Origin: Erinaceus europaeus | Lineage: Eukaryota > Chordata > Mammalia > Eulipotyphla > Erinaceidae | Assembly (NCBI RefSeq): GCF_950295315.1 | Contig: NC_080180.1 | Span: 67,133,871-67,197,870, forward strand | Direction of reading: 5' to 3' | Length of the DNA stretch: 64,000 bases | Shown here: positions 1-9,660 of the stretch, piece after piece | How positions within the stretch are numbered: position 1 is the stretch's first letter | How the letters are laid out: every line of letters begins with the position of its first letter | The notes under the pieces: generated by a model | What the model was told of the DNA's origin: nothing | Databases searched by the model: none | Seen by the model: only the letters and a program-made list of their open reading frames with translations | Translations under genes and position numbers: made by a program

Positions 1-314
1 GCTGGGCGGTGCTTGTGTAAGTGGAGGAGGAGAGCGGAGAAGACCGCAGAGAGGACCCATCCTGGCCCCCACGCCACTGTCCAGAGCTCAGCAACACAGT
101 GTCACTGCAACAGCTCTCATTTCACCTGCAGACAAGACTCAACAGCCACAGAGAGCCAAGCCTACTGTCCACACCCTGCACGCTAACACAACAGGACCTG
201 CGTACACGCATCACGGGAACACGAGTCACTTCGCCCGCGTGTCAGCAGCTGTCCTGCAGACGTCACCCTGCAGTCACACGGTAGGCTAGCTGACAACACA
301 GGGGCGCATCTCAC
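1..314. other. AFG2A intron 4 (partial), nothing else recognised
   Basis: Non-coding by comparison with AFG2A. The next exon of the family (beginning after the RKL-G junction, with the residues that lead into the N-terminal double-psi barrel) is not present, so the rest of the gene lies beyond the left edge of the window. No repeat family was recognised here. Confidence 0.5.
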
Positions 315-373
315 CCAGCTTCCTCAGAAGGCAGGCTGCCAGCTGGTCTTCATTCACGTCCGCGTCCTTGTCA
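315..373 (-). CDS. AFG2A: AFG2A (SPATA5) coding exon 4
   Basis: This is a 59-nt exon read on the minus strand. A polypyrimidine tract and CAG acceptor (374-376) precede it and a GTGAGA donor follows base 315. It completes the split codon from exon 3 and encodes SDKDADVNEDQLAACLLRKLG. Human AFG2A has the same SDKD...LRKL segment directly after MDVAL. AFG2A is a tandem AAA ATPase that releases RSL24D1 from pre-60S ribosomes and supports mitochondrial function; this segment belongs to its N-terminal domain, upstream of the ATPase modules. The frame continues from exons 1-3 (136+122+158+59 nt) without a break. The C-terminal AAA modules are outside the window. Confidence 0.88.
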
Positions 374-1151
374 CTGCAGAGGGAGGGAGAAGGAGGGCAG
401 TGCAATGACGCGAGGTCGAGATGGCTCACTAAGAGCGCGCATCTCACCCTGGGAGCCCGCGCAGCACCAGGGGAGCCCCATGAACAGTGCTGTGCTGCTC
501 CCGTGCTTTCATCCCCCACCCGTCTCTACCTGATTTCAAGAGAAGAGTCCGCAGGACTCAGCCTGACCGACTCTGAAAGGCCGTGCTCGCAGACAGAGAA
601 AGCTACACGCAGAGCCGAGTCCCGGACACACGTCTTTATGAACTGGACACACTCGCTCAGCTTTGAAGTGACTCACTGAGCTCAAAGGTGCCAGCTGCAG
701 CTTGGTGCCTGAGTGCCCTAAACCTGCACTCCTGCAGACTCGGGTCCTGTTCCTCAGCCGATCCTCCGGCCAGCCTGGCCTCTCCTGCCACTGAAATGCA
801 GCCTGTGCAGCACAGCACAGCTAGGCCCTCCCTGCTCTGTGAGGCCTCCACCTGCACCCTACAGAAAGCCCCCCGCAACTGTGAGCCCCTCATTTGCACC
901 CCTGCCCACTGCAGGTGTGAGGAACACGCTCCTGCCGTGGAGGATGCTCAGTGAAGTAGCGAGGCTGTATTTTTGCCTGTGCTGAGGTGGACATCCCCAG
1001 AACACTAGCCTGATGCCCCCCACACCCCCCAGATATGTGGCTTGGAAACCCACCATCACCCCTTTTGTCGTTCACAAATGGTCTCTCAGGAACGTTAAAC
1101 CCAGTGAAGCAGGTCACTTGAAGAGGCAGAAATAAGGGAAGGGGTGGGGCA
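374..1151. other. AFG2A intron 3, unassigned sequence
   Basis: Moderately GC-rich intronic DNA. No exon, RNA gene or recognisable mobile element was seen. The short open frames here have no family resemblance. Confidence 0.5.
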
Positions 1152-1285
1152 GTGGGTTTTTTTTTTTAGATAGGAGAGTAAGAACCAGACATCACATCAC
1201 TGTGGTGCATATGCTGCCAGAGATCGAACTCAGGACCTCATACTTGAGAGTCCAATGCTTTATCCACTGAGCTACCTCTAGACCA
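1152..1285 (-). mobile_element. tRNA-derived SINE, short family (hedgehog type), minus orientation
   Basis: On the minus strand this reads as a tRNA-like head (TGGTCTAGAGGTAGCTCAGT, then a B box GAGTTCGATCTC) followed by GGCAGCATATGCACC and a pyrimidine stretch ending in a run of A (the T run at 1,159-1,168). The same family occurs at 5,018 and 62,646 in plus orientation. It differs from the longer GGGAGTCGGG family and has no CACCTGCAGGGGAG body. Confidence 0.7.
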
Positions 1286-1980
1286 TGGGCAGTGGGTTCT
1301 CTGGAGCTAGGAAAGGGTGTGTGGAAACTAGAGAGGCTGCTCTCCTCAGCGTCACCGACTTCAGGGAAGGCTGCCTGCAAGGCCAGACCCTCTCCTCTGT
1401 CCATGGGCTCTGCCCTGTCGCAGGCTCAGCTCAGGGCAGGAGGGGCGCCACAGGCCACCCACTCGGCTCCAGCCTGTGCTCTGGCCGCACCTCAACATGG
1501 CCCAGCACCCACAGCCACGCTCGCCGTGCTGCTCAGGGACTCTGAGCTGGGCACCAGCCTTTCCTCTGGGCCTGTGAGCGACTGTCCCTGCATTGTGGTG
1601 GCCGACAAGGCCGAGAGCACAGGAGTGGGGCCAGCAGGCAGGGAGGCTGAGCCTCAACACGGCGCCTGCCAGTGAGCCCTCCCCCCTTGCAGCATCTGCA
1701 GACACCTCCAGCGTCAGCTGCTCGAAGGACTGAAGGTTCCAGCTGGATTCGCTCTTGCTTCCACCTCCAGACACACTCAACGTGGCCTGTGTTTACCCAC
1801 GGAGCAGCGCTCCAACACTTGCTGACTCAAAGCCCCCAGCCTGGTCAAACCTGCCGTCCTGACTGACGGGAATCGCTGCATGTCTGGAGGCCCGACGAGT
1901 CAAATGAGGAAACCTCGTCCACTTCATTGTACTTCCCTGTAAGACTGAGCCCAGCTCTCCATAAGTTCTTCTAACTATCT
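1286..1980. other. AFG2A intron 3, unassigned sequence
   Basis: No coding exon or repeat family was recognised. Overlapping open frames on both strands share no similarity with known proteins and look like chance frames in GC-rich DNA. Confidence 0.45.
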
Positions 1981-2153
1981 GACAGGAGAGAGATTCAGAG
2001 GAGGGGGACATAAAGAGGGAGAGAGAGACACCTGCAGACTTGCTTCACAGCTCATGGCTTCCCCTGCAGGTGGGGAGCAGGGGCTGGAACCCAGGTCCTT
2101 GCACATGTTGACGTGTGCGTTCGTTCACCTGGGTGCGCCACTGCCTGACTCCC
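1981..2153 (-). mobile_element. Hedgehog tRNA-SINE, long family, diverged, minus orientation
   Basis: Contains the complements of the family hallmarks: GAGAGAGACACCTGCAGACT, the TGCTTCACAGCTCATG region, CCCCTGCAGGTGGGGAGC, a diverged B box (GGCTGGAACCCAGG) and the terminal CTGCCTGACTCCC, which is the reverse complement of the GGGAGTC start. It is diverged from the consensus, so probably old. Confidence 0.75.
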
Positions 2154-2204
2154 GAAATTGTTCTGAATCATCAGCCTCTGGACAGAAGACATTTACAAAC
2201 ATAG

Positions 2205-2465
2205 ACGACGGGCACAGCGTGGGGAAGGGGAAGGGCCCTGCAGAGCACGCGCCTCACAAAGTCCTGGCTTTGATCCCCGACAGCACAGAAAGACGGACAG
2301 CATCAAATACACAGCATCAAGCACAGAGAAGCAGGGCACTGATTCAAAAGACAACGGGTCGCTTTACAGGCGGTGAAGCAGGTCTGCAGGCATCTCTCGT
2401 CCTCTCTATCTCCCTTCTCTCAATTTCTCTGTCTCTACCGGATAAATTAAAAAAAGAAAAGAGAA
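2205..2465 (+). mobile_element. Diverged tRNA-SINE fragments (two pieces)
   Basis: 2,205-2,290 resembles a degenerate tRNA-like head with a B-box-like TTTGATCCCC. 2,355-2,460 matches the 3' body of the hedgehog long SINE (CAGGCGGTGAAGCAGGTCTG, pyrimidine run, TACCGGATAAATT, A-rich tail). Whether they form one element or two cannot be settled by eye. Confidence 0.5.
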
Positions 2466-2625
2466 GGGGTGCAGGGAAAGCACTGCCAGCAGCAGGCGCG
2501 GCCCCTCTTCACGCGTCAGGTGCAGCTGGCGGGAGCTTCACCCACAAGCTAAAGGGCTGGCTTTTCTTGGTGAGAACTGACTCCCTTGTGTAAGCTCAGC
2601 TGACATGTTGAAAAAAATCCTCTTC

Positions 2626-2878
2626 TGGGAGTCGGGCGGTAGCGCAGCGGGTTAAGCGCACGTGGCACAAACCCCAAGGACCGGCATAAGGATCCCGGTT
2701 CGAGCCCCCGGCTCCCCACCTGCAGGGGAGTCACTTCACAGGCGGTGAAGTAGATCTGCAGGTGTCTCTCTTTCTCTCCCCGTCTTCCCCTCCTCTCTCC
2801 GTTTCTCTCTGTCCTAGCCAACAATGACATCAATAACAACTATAAAAAAAGAGGGAATAAGTAAAATTTTTTTAAAAA
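2626..2878 (+). mobile_element. Hedgehog tRNA-SINE, long family, near full length
   Basis: Begins GGGAGTCGGGCGGTAGCGCA, has an A-box-like AGCGCAGCGGGTTAAGCG, a B box GGTTCGAGCC, the diagnostic CACCTGCAGGGGAGTCACTT and GGCGGTGAAGTAGATCTGCA, a CT-rich middle with TCTCTGTCCT, and an A-rich tail of short CAA and ATAA groups. It was inserted in AFG2A intron 3. Confidence 0.9.
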
Positions 2879-3389
2879 TCCTTTTCTACGTAAAAGCTTA
2901 AAATCCAGCTTTCCCGAGACACAGTCCCTCTGAGCACCTGTACTGAGGTGCAAGGCCAGAGGAGCCCCAAGGTCTCTTGTCCCCCAACCCCTGCAGAGAG
3001 CCTGCCTCCTGTGGGGGCCGACACCTCAGCATGAGCCCTGGCAAGAAGCGCTGAGGAGTGAGGGTGGGGGAAGGGTGTATGCCCACTCAGGCCCACTGGT
3101 CTTTCAATTCCCCCTCCACCCACCTGCCCAGTACCCTGAAGTACTCCCTGCTCTAAAAAGGAAACACGTGCCCAAATCCAAGTTTAGAATCCACAAAAGT
3201 AGCAAGAGACACAAAGTATTTGAAAGCCAAGCTAAGGACCAGACAACATGCCGTGACTCTTGCATACGAGGCAAAGTCACCCCAAACTCAAGGCAGGTGA
3301 CAAAGTCCAGGTGCAGCTATTACTGGGGCTCATGCCCACAGCGCTCCACCACCACTCCTGGTGGCCATTTTCAGTCTTTCCCCTTACTG
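2879..3389. other. AFG2A intron 3, unassigned sequence
   Basis: No exon or mobile element was recognised. This is ordinary intronic sequence between two SINE-rich parts. Confidence 0.45.
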
Positions 3390-3805
3390 ACGGGATGAGA
3401 CAAAGCGGAAGGGAGACACCTGCAGCACTGCTCGACTCTCATAAAGCTTCCCCTGCAGGTGGAGACCTGTGTGCTCTGCTGGGTACAAGAGAACTTTCTG
3501 AAACGTGGGACTAAGAGATCTGACGTCCAGGCCGAGTCCCATAAGCAGTCATGCAGACCTGTCACTGTTTCTCTGCCACCAGAGTGCCCGCTGGGACTTA
3601 GAGCGCCGTGAATCCACTGCTCCCAGCAGCCATGCTTCCCCGCCCCCCTCAATTTCTATTTGATGAAACAAGATAAAATTTACACCTGCTTCACTGCTTG
3701 TGCAGCACCCCCCCCTCCCCGCGCAGGTGGGGAGCAGGAGGTTCAAACCTGGGTCCTTGTGCATGGTGATGCGTGGGTCAACCAGGAGAGCCACCGGCTG
3801 GCCCC
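3390..3805 (-). mobile_element. Cluster of old SINE fragments, minus orientation
   Basis: 3,395-3,500 carries AGGGAGACACCTGCAGCACT and TTCCCCTGCAGGTGGAGACC. 3,590-3,650 carries the family's GTGAATCCACTGCTCC segment. 3,675-3,805 carries ACACCTGCTTCACTGC, GCAGGTGGGGAGCAGG and a B-box-like GTTCAAACCTGGG. All are diverged pieces of the long hedgehog SINE read on the minus strand. Confidence 0.65.
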
Positions 3806-3947
3806 TTTACCAGTGGCACGCTGATGCCAACGTGATAAAATAAGCCTCACAGATGTCAGCTAAGCCAGCTACTGTCAGCAGTGAGCCCACCCCCACCGTG
3901 GGCACCCGGGCACACGGGGATGGGCAGGAAGGCACTCGCTCGCTCAC

Positions 3948-4105
3948 CTGAGGGCCACATCCATCTCCTCGGCCTGCAGCACGGCGCCCAGCAGCGGCTG
4001 CACTCGGAGCACGTCGCCGGCCCGCACGCCCACATTCTTTTGAGCCACTTCACTCAGGCCGACCTTGCCTCCGGGAAACCCCGCCACCGGCCAGGCTGTG
4101 TAGAC
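3948..4105 (-). CDS. AFG2A: AFG2A (SPATA5) coding exon 3
   Basis: This is a 158-nt minus-strand exon with a CTGAGCAG acceptor (ending at 4,106) and a GTGAGC donor beyond 3,948. It encodes [40 protein letters not shown] and [12 protein letters not shown], then two bases of the next codon. This aligns almost residue for residue with the human protein. The segment belongs to the N-terminal substrate/cofactor domain of the AAA ATPase, before the two Walker-type modules. It starts at a codon boundary and leaves phase 2, which exon 4 completes. Confidence 0.93.
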
Positions 4106-4109
4106 CTGC

Positions 4110-4950
4110 TCAGGGCACAGGGACGGAAAGGGAAGGGAAGGCCGACGGTGAGCAGCTCGGCCGCATGTGCGGGCGCAGACCCCAGGCCTCTGCAGAGGGC
4201 ACACAGCCCAGCACGAGCGGTCTCCTTCGTGTAGATTCGGAAAACGCACCCGCACGGGTGCTCATGCGGGCTGCCGGACAGACAGAGCACAGAGGCCATC
4301 GGGGACGCCCTCACCGCCCCTTCTCCACGCAGACGGACACCCGGTGAAGGCCCGGGCACACAAGGCACCAGTCGGGGAGCTGTGGGAGAGGCGAGGGGTG
4401 CGGCAGAGGACACCTGGGCTGGGGTGCCCAGGGGTCCGGTGAGGCTCCAGGGATGCAGCCAGCCCCCAAGGTGATGCAACAGGAGAGCGCGGGACTCTCC
4501 AGAGCAGAGCGCCTGGCCGCCTGGCCCCGGGGACGGGAGCAGAGCTGAGTGGCAGCTGGGGAGAGGCCCCAACATGGCGGAGTCGGCTGCGCGGGCCGAG
4601 CTGTGCGGTCAGCTACAGGCAGTGTGGACACACGGGACCTCCCGTCAGAGCGGTGGGGACGGGACTGGCCGCAGACCTCCTCGGCTTCCCAGTCGGTCGC
4701 GCAGGTGACTGCCCCCACCCGGTAGTGGGGACACGAACTCCCCGCAGGGGCAGGGAGAGGCGGTCACAGGCCTCTGTGCCCTAACCTGGGAGGGGCAACG
4801 GCCCCTAGCTCCGCCTTTGCTAGAGTTTTACTCAAGGATTCCATTTGTCGTACTGGATGCTCACGGCTTTGTCTAGTGAACATCTGAGCAGCTTATTTGA
4901 GAAGCCCAACGTAGCTGTGTGAACAAGTTGTTCTGTACCAAGAGACCGCT
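4110..4950. other. AFG2A intron 2, GC-rich, nothing recognised
   Basis: GC-rich intronic sequence with several long chance open frames on both strands. No domain, RNA gene or repeat family was identified. Confidence 0.45.
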
Positions 4951-5017
4951 CAGCTCTGGCTTCTGCTGGTGCCAGGGACTGAACCTGGAGCCTGGAATCT
5001 AAGGTACAAAAATCTGT

Positions 5018-5152
5018 CGTATGTGGTCTGGGAAGTGGTGCCGTCACTGGTCAACCATGAGGTCCCGAGTTCAATCCCTGGCAGCACATGTACCAGTGAT
5101 GTCTGGCTGTCTCTCTCCTTTCTCATAAGTAAATAAGCTCTTTTAAAAAATT
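5018..5152 (+). mobile_element. tRNA-derived SINE, short family
   Basis: Reads GTGGTCTGGGAAGTGGTGCC, a B-box-like GAGTTCAATCCCTGG, CAGCACATGTACCAGTGATG, a TCTCTC-rich stretch and an AAATAAGC tail. It is the same family as the elements at 1,152 (inverted) and 62,646. Confidence 0.8.
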
Positions 5153-5202
5153 TAAAAAGTTACATAAAAGTATCTTTAATCTTTAAAAAAAGCCTGTTGT
5201 AT

Positions 5203-5390
5203 GAGGGCCAGGTGGTGGTGCACCTGGTTAAGCACTCACAATACACTGTGCCAAGACCCAGGTTCAAGTCCCTGGTCCCCACCTGCAGAGGGCCACTTTG
5301 GGAGCGGTGACGCAGGGCTGCAGGCGTCTCTCGGCCTCCCCCCTCCTCTCTCACGTTCTCTACCAAACAAACAAACGGAAGGTTTTTAAA
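5203..5390 (+). mobile_element. Older hedgehog SINE relative
   Basis: Begins GGGCCAGGTGGTGGTGCACC, has a B box GGTTCAAGTCC, CCCCACCTGCAGAGGGCCAC and GGGCTGCAGGCGTCTCTC, and ends with repeated ACAAA. Subfamily heads of the AGGTGGTGGTGCA type also occur at 62,815. Confidence 0.75.
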
Positions 5391-5495
5391 AACCTGTTGT
5401 GCAAACCCCTGTACTCTCTCCCTGTCCCTTTTGGGAAAACCCTGATGGAGAGCCACCTCTCCCCAAGGCAGCGGGTCTCCGAGGGGGACACTCAC

Positions 5496-5617
5496 CTCCT
5501 GCTTCCCCTCCAGGCTGGTGAGCAGCACCGGACGCCCGATGCAGATGTCGGCAGACCGCATGGTGCTGAGCCCCAGCTGCACCAGTGAGTTCTGGAAAGC
5601 CTTGGGCACTCTGCTGT
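5496..5617 (-). CDS. AFG2A: AFG2A (SPATA5) coding exon 2
   Basis: This is a 122-nt minus-strand exon with a CCCTGCCCGCAG acceptor (ending at 5,618) and a GTGAGTGTC donor beyond 5,496. After completing the exon 1 codon it encodes [40 protein letters not shown]. Human AFG2A has the same FQNSL...[19 protein letters not shown] block. It ends at a codon boundary in GKQE, and exon 3 resumes with VYTAWP exactly as in human. The intron 1 minisatellite starts within about 20 bp of its acceptor. Confidence 0.94.
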
Positions 5618-5629
5618 CTGCGGGCAGGG

Positions 5630-7650
5630 GGAGAGGGGGTTAGAGGGGGAGAGGGGGCTAAAGGGGGAGAGGGGGTTAGTGGGGGAGAAGGGGAGTGGGG
5701 AGAGGGGGTTAGAGGGAAAGGGGGTTAGAGGGGGAGAAAGGGAGTGGGGAGAGGGGGTTAGAGGGGGAGAAGGGGAGTGGGGAGAGGGGGCTAGGGGGGA
5801 GAGGTGGCTAGAGGGGGAGAAAGGGAGTGGGGAGAGGGGGTTAGTGGGGGAGAAGGGGAGTGGGGAGAGGGGTTAGAGGGAGAGGGGGTTAGAGGGGGAG
5901 AAAGGGAGTGGGGAGAGGGGGTTAGTGGGGGAGAAGGGGAGTGGGGAGAGGGGGTTAGAGGGAAAGGGGGTTAGAGGGGGAGAAAGGGAGTGGGGAGAGG
6001 GGGTTAGAGGGGGAGAAGGGGAGTGGGGAGAGGGGGCTAGGGGGGAGAGGTGGCTAGAGGGGGAGAAAGGGAGTGGGGAGAGGGGGTTAGTGGGGGAGAA
6101 GGGGAGTGGGGAGAGGGGTTAGAGGGAGAGGGGGTTAGAGGGGGAGAAAGGGAGTGGGGAGAGGGGGTTAGAGGGGGAGACAGAGAGGGGAGAAGGGGAG
6201 TGGGGAGAGGGGGTTAGAGGGGGAGAAGGGGAGTGGGGAGAGGGGGCTAGGGGGGAGAGGGGGTTAGCGGGGGAGAAGGGGAGTGGGGAGAGGGGGTTAG
6301 AGGGGTAGACAGAGAGGGGAGAAGGGGAGTGGGGAGAGGGGGTTATTGGGGAGAAGAGGAGTGGGGTGAGGGGGCTAGGGGGGAGAGGTGGCTAGAGGGG
6401 GAGAAAGGGAGTGGGGAGAGGGGGTTAGAGGGGGAGAAGGGGAGTGGGGAGAGGACTTAGAGGGGGAGACAGAGAGGGGAGAGGGGAGTGGGGAGAGGGG
6501 GTTAGAGGGGGAGACAGAGAGGGGAGATGGGGAGTGGGGAGAGGGAGTTAGAGGGGGAGACAGAGAGGGGAGAAGGGGAGTGGGGAGAGGGGGTTAGAGG
6601 GGGAGAAGGGGAGTGGGGAGAGGGGTTAGAGGGGGAGACAGAGAGGGGAGAAGGGGAGTGGGGAGAGGGGGTTAGAGGGGGAGAAGGGGAGTGGGGAGAG
6701 GGGTTAGAGGGGGAGACAGAGAGGGGAGAAGGGGAGTGGGGAGAAGGAGTTAGAGGGGGAGACAGAGAGGGGAGAAGGGGAGTGGGGAGAGGGGGTTAGA
6801 GGGGGAGAAGGGGAGTGGGGAGAGGGGTTAGAGGGGGAGACAGAGAGGGGAGAAGGGGAGTGGGGAGAGGGGTTAGAGGGGGAGAAGGGGAGTGGGGAGA
6901 GGGGTTAGAGGGGGAGACAGAGAGGGGAGAAGGGGAGTGGGGAGAGGGGGTTAGAGGGGGAGAAGGGGAGTGGGGAGAGGGGTTAGAGGGGGAGACAGAG
7001 AGGGGAGAAGGGGAGTGGGGAGAAGGAGTTAGAGGGGGAGACAGAGAGGGGAGAAGGGGAGTGGGGAGAGGGGGTTAGAGGGGGAGAAGGGGAGTGGGGA
7101 GAGGGGTTAGAGGGGGAGACAGAGAGGGGAGAAGGGGAGTGGGGAGAGGGGTTAGAGGGGGAGAAGGGGAGTGGGGAGAGGGGTTAGAGGGGGAGAAGGG
7201 GAGTGGGGAGAGGGGGTTAGAGGGGGAGACAGAGAGGGGAGAAGGGGAGTGGGGAGAGGGGGCTAGGGGGGAGAGGGGGTTAGCGGTGGAGAAGGGGAGT
7301 GGGGAGAGGGGGTTAGAGGGGAGAAAGGGAGTGGGAAGAAGGGGAAGGGGAAAGTGGGGAAGGGAAAAGGGAGGGGGGAGGGAAGAGAAAGGGGAGGGGA
7401 GAGAAGGGGAGAGGGGCGGGGAAGGGAGGGGAGAGAAGGGGAGGGAAAAGGGGAGTGTGAGGGGGGAGGGGAGTGTGAGGGGGGAGGGGAGTGTGAGGGG
7501 GGAGGGGAGTGTGAGGGGGGAGGGGAGTGTGAGGGGGGAGGGGAGTGTGAGGGGGGAGGGGAGGGGAGGGGACGGAGGGGAGAGAGGGAGCTCGAGGGGA
7601 GCAAGGCGGAAGGGTGAGGAGAGAGGGGGAGGGAGGGTGGAGGGTGGAGG
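5630..7650 (+). repeat. 2-kb polypurine G-rich minisatellite in AFG2A intron 1
   Basis: Built from variants of AGAAGGGGAGTGGGGAGAGG and GGTTAGAGGGGGAGA in higher-order blocks (a block at 5,679-5,925 is repeated almost exactly about 246 bp on). It is nearly all purine on the plus strand apart from TTAG groups. From 7,448 to 7,565 it changes to about six copies of an 18-bp unit (GGGGAGTGTGAGGGGG). Open frames on both strands are products of the low-complexity sequence. It fills intron 1 from the exon 2 acceptor almost to exon 1. Confidence 0.95.
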
Positions 7651-7810
7651 GTGAGGGGAGGGCGCCGGCCGCCGCGTCCCGAGCTCGCGTCAGCGCCACA
7701 GGCGTCAGGCGTCCGGCCGGGCGAGGCCGCGCTCCCTCCACAGCGAGACCCGCCGCCGCCCGCCGCCCGCCGCCCCGCCGCCCCGCCGCCCCGCCGCCCC
7801 CGGCCCGCAC

Positions 7811-7946
7811 CGCGCTCCAGCAGGCCGGTCACCGTCAGCAGCGGGGCGCCCGCGCAGGACCCGGCGGTCGCACTCGGGGTCCCCGGGGTGGCGCCCGGCC
7901 CGTCCCCGCCGCGCTCCGCTCGCCGCTTGCCCTTCCGGGACGCCAT
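7811..7946 (-). CDS. AFG2A: AFG2A (SPATA5) coding exon 1 (N-terminus)
   Basis: The ATG is at 7,946-7,944 on the minus strand. The product begins MASRKGKRRAERGGDG and ends LLTVTGLLER plus one base before a GTGCGG donor (7,810-7,809). Human AFG2A has a basic start (M-S-K-K-N-R-K-R) and LTVTNLLEK at the end of exon 1, so start and exon end both agree. The N-terminal stretch is low-complexity and shorter than in human. A GC-rich (CGCCGCC)n run (7,741-7,803) lies immediately beyond the donor in intron 1. Confidence 0.87.
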
Positions 7947-8160
7947 GGTCGCTTCGACTGGCGCGCCTCAGGAGAAGTACTTCCGGGACGGGCGTGGCTC
8001 CGCCCCTTGTAACCGGAAGAGGAAGCATCGCCCCTTGAAACCGGAACCGGACGCCGGCAGGCCCGAATTTAGTGGGCGGGGCCGGGTGTGTGAGAGCCAG
8101 ACGGTCGGACGCATCACGCCCGCGCCTTGAGGCTGAGTTCGGGCCGTCAGGGCGCGGGGT
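7947..8160 (-). promoter_or_regulatory. AFG2A CpG-rich promoter with ETS-type motifs
   Basis: CpG-dense DNA just upstream of the AFG2A ATG with ETS-core motifs: ACTTCCGG (7,979-7,986), ACCGGAAG near 8,011 and ACCGGAACCGG near 8,040. There are GC boxes (GGGCGTGGC, GTGGGCGGGGCC) and no TATA box, as in housekeeping promoters. In human this promoter is shared with the divergent NUDT6 gene. Here the opposite side runs into a minisatellite within about 200 bp. Confidence 0.65.
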
Positions 8161-9160
8161 GTCCGCGGGAGGGTCCGGCATGACTGACTGACTGACTGAC
8201 TGACTGACTGACGGGGTGTCCGCGGGAGGGTCCGGCATGACTGACTGACTGACTGACGGGGTGTCCGCGGGAGGGTCCGGCATGACTGACTGACGGGGTG
8301 TCTGCGGGGGAGGGTCTGGCCTGACTGACGGGGTGTCCGCGGGAGGGTCCGGCATGACTGACTGACTGACTGACTGACTGACTGACGGGGTGTCCGCGGG
8401 AGGGTCCGGCATGACTGACTGACTGACGGGGTGTCCGCGGGAGGGTCCGGCATGACTGACTGACTGATGGGGTGTCCGCGGGAGGGTCCGGCATGACTGA
8501 CTGACTGACTGACGGGGTGTCCGCGGGAGGGTCCGGCATGACTGACTGACGGGGTGTCTGCGGGGGAGGGTCTGGCCTGACTGACAGGGTGTCCGCGGGA
8601 GGGCCCGGCCTGACTGACTGACTGATGGGGTGTCCGCGGGAGGGTCCGGCATGACTGACTGACTGACTGACGGGGTGTCCGCGGGAGGGTCCGGCATGAC
8701 TGACTGATGGGGTGTCAGCGGGAGGGTCCGGCATGACTGACTGACTGACTGACGGGGTGTCCGCGGGAGGGTCCGGCATGACTGACTGACTGATGGGGTG
8801 TCTGCAGGGAGGGTCCGGCATGACTGACTGATGGGGTGTCCGCGGGAGGGTCCGGCATGACTGACTGACTGACTGACGGGGTGTCCGCGGGAGGGTCCGG
8901 CATGACTGACTGATGGGGTGTCAGCGGGAGGGTCCGGCATGACTGACTGACTGACTGACGGGGTGTCCGCGGGAGGGTCCGGCATGACTGACTGACTGAC
9001 TGACTGACGGTCACGGTGTCCGCGGGAGGGCCCGGCATGACTGACTGATGGGGTGTCTGCGGGGAGGGTCTGGCATGACTGATGGAGCGTCCACGGGAGG
9101 ATCGGCATGACTGACTGGCTGACGGAGTGTCCACGGGAGGGTCTGGCCTGACTGACGGGG
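8160..9160 (+). repeat. GACT-tailed minisatellite upstream of AFG2A
   Basis: A unit GGTGTCCGCGGGAGGGTCC + GGCAT followed by one to six GACT tetramers, repeated about 25 times. The tetramer number varies between units, so this is a compound micro/minisatellite. It is stop-poor on the minus strand, giving long artefactual frames rich in SVSQS and PADTP. Confidence 0.95.
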
Positions 9161-9164
9161 TGTC

Positions 9165-9225
9165 AACAGGAGGTCCCTTCCTCTCAATTTCTGACTATCT
9201 CTACCCAATAAAGATAATTTTTAAA
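9165..9225 (+). mobile_element. SINE 3'-end fragment
   Basis: CCTCTCAATTTCTGACTATC, then TACCCAATAAAGATAA and a T/A-rich end, as in the tails of older hedgehog SINEs. Confidence 0.5.
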
Positions 9226-9237
9226 ATGTTTTGTTTT

Positions 9238-9520
9238 GGGAGTCGGGCTGTAGCGCAGCGGGTTAAGCGCAGGTGGCGCAAAGCACAAGGACCAGCGTGA
9301 GGATCCCGGTTCAAACCCCGGCTCCCCACCTGCAGGGGAGTCGCTTCACAGGCGGTGAAGCAGGTCTGCAGGTGTCTGTCTTTCTCTCCTCCTCTCTGTC
9401 TTCCCCTCCTCTCTCCATTTCTCTCTGTCCTATCCAACAACGATGACAACAATAATAACTACAACAATAAAACAACAAAGGGCAACAAAAGGGAATAAAT
9501 AAATAAATAAAATATTAAAA
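9238..9520 (+). mobile_element. Hedgehog tRNA-SINE, long family, full length
   Basis: GGGAGTCGGGCTGTAGCGCA head, B-box-like GGTTCAAACCCC, CACCTGCAGGGGAGTCGCTT, GGCGGTGAAGCAGGTCTGCA, CT-rich middle, and a tail of CAACAA/AATAAATAAATAAA. Close to the family consensus. Confidence 0.92.
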
Positions 9521-9537
9521 AAATATTTTGTTTTTTT

Positions 9538-9660
9538 AAGATGGAGAGAGACAGACAGACAGACACCTGTAGCCCTACTTCATGGGCAGGGAAGCCTCCC
9601 TCCCACAGATGGGGACTGGGGGCTTGGACCCGGGTCCTAGTGCCTGGCTACCCAACAGGA
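9538..9660 (-). mobile_element. SINE fragment, minus orientation
   Basis: AGAGACAGACAGACAGACACC, a degenerate CTACTTCATGGGCAGGG and GGGGCTTGGACCCGGGTCCT (B-box region) match the long hedgehog SINE read in reverse, diverged. Confidence 0.6.

Noticed and set aside
2054..2593. 179-codon plus-strand frame in AFG2A intron 3
   Set aside because: It runs across SINE fragments in both orientations and has no family resemblance.
7705..9108. 467-codon minus-strand frame rich in SVSQS/PADTP
   Set aside because: It covers the GACT minisatellite and reads the AFG2A exon 1 region in the wrong frame.
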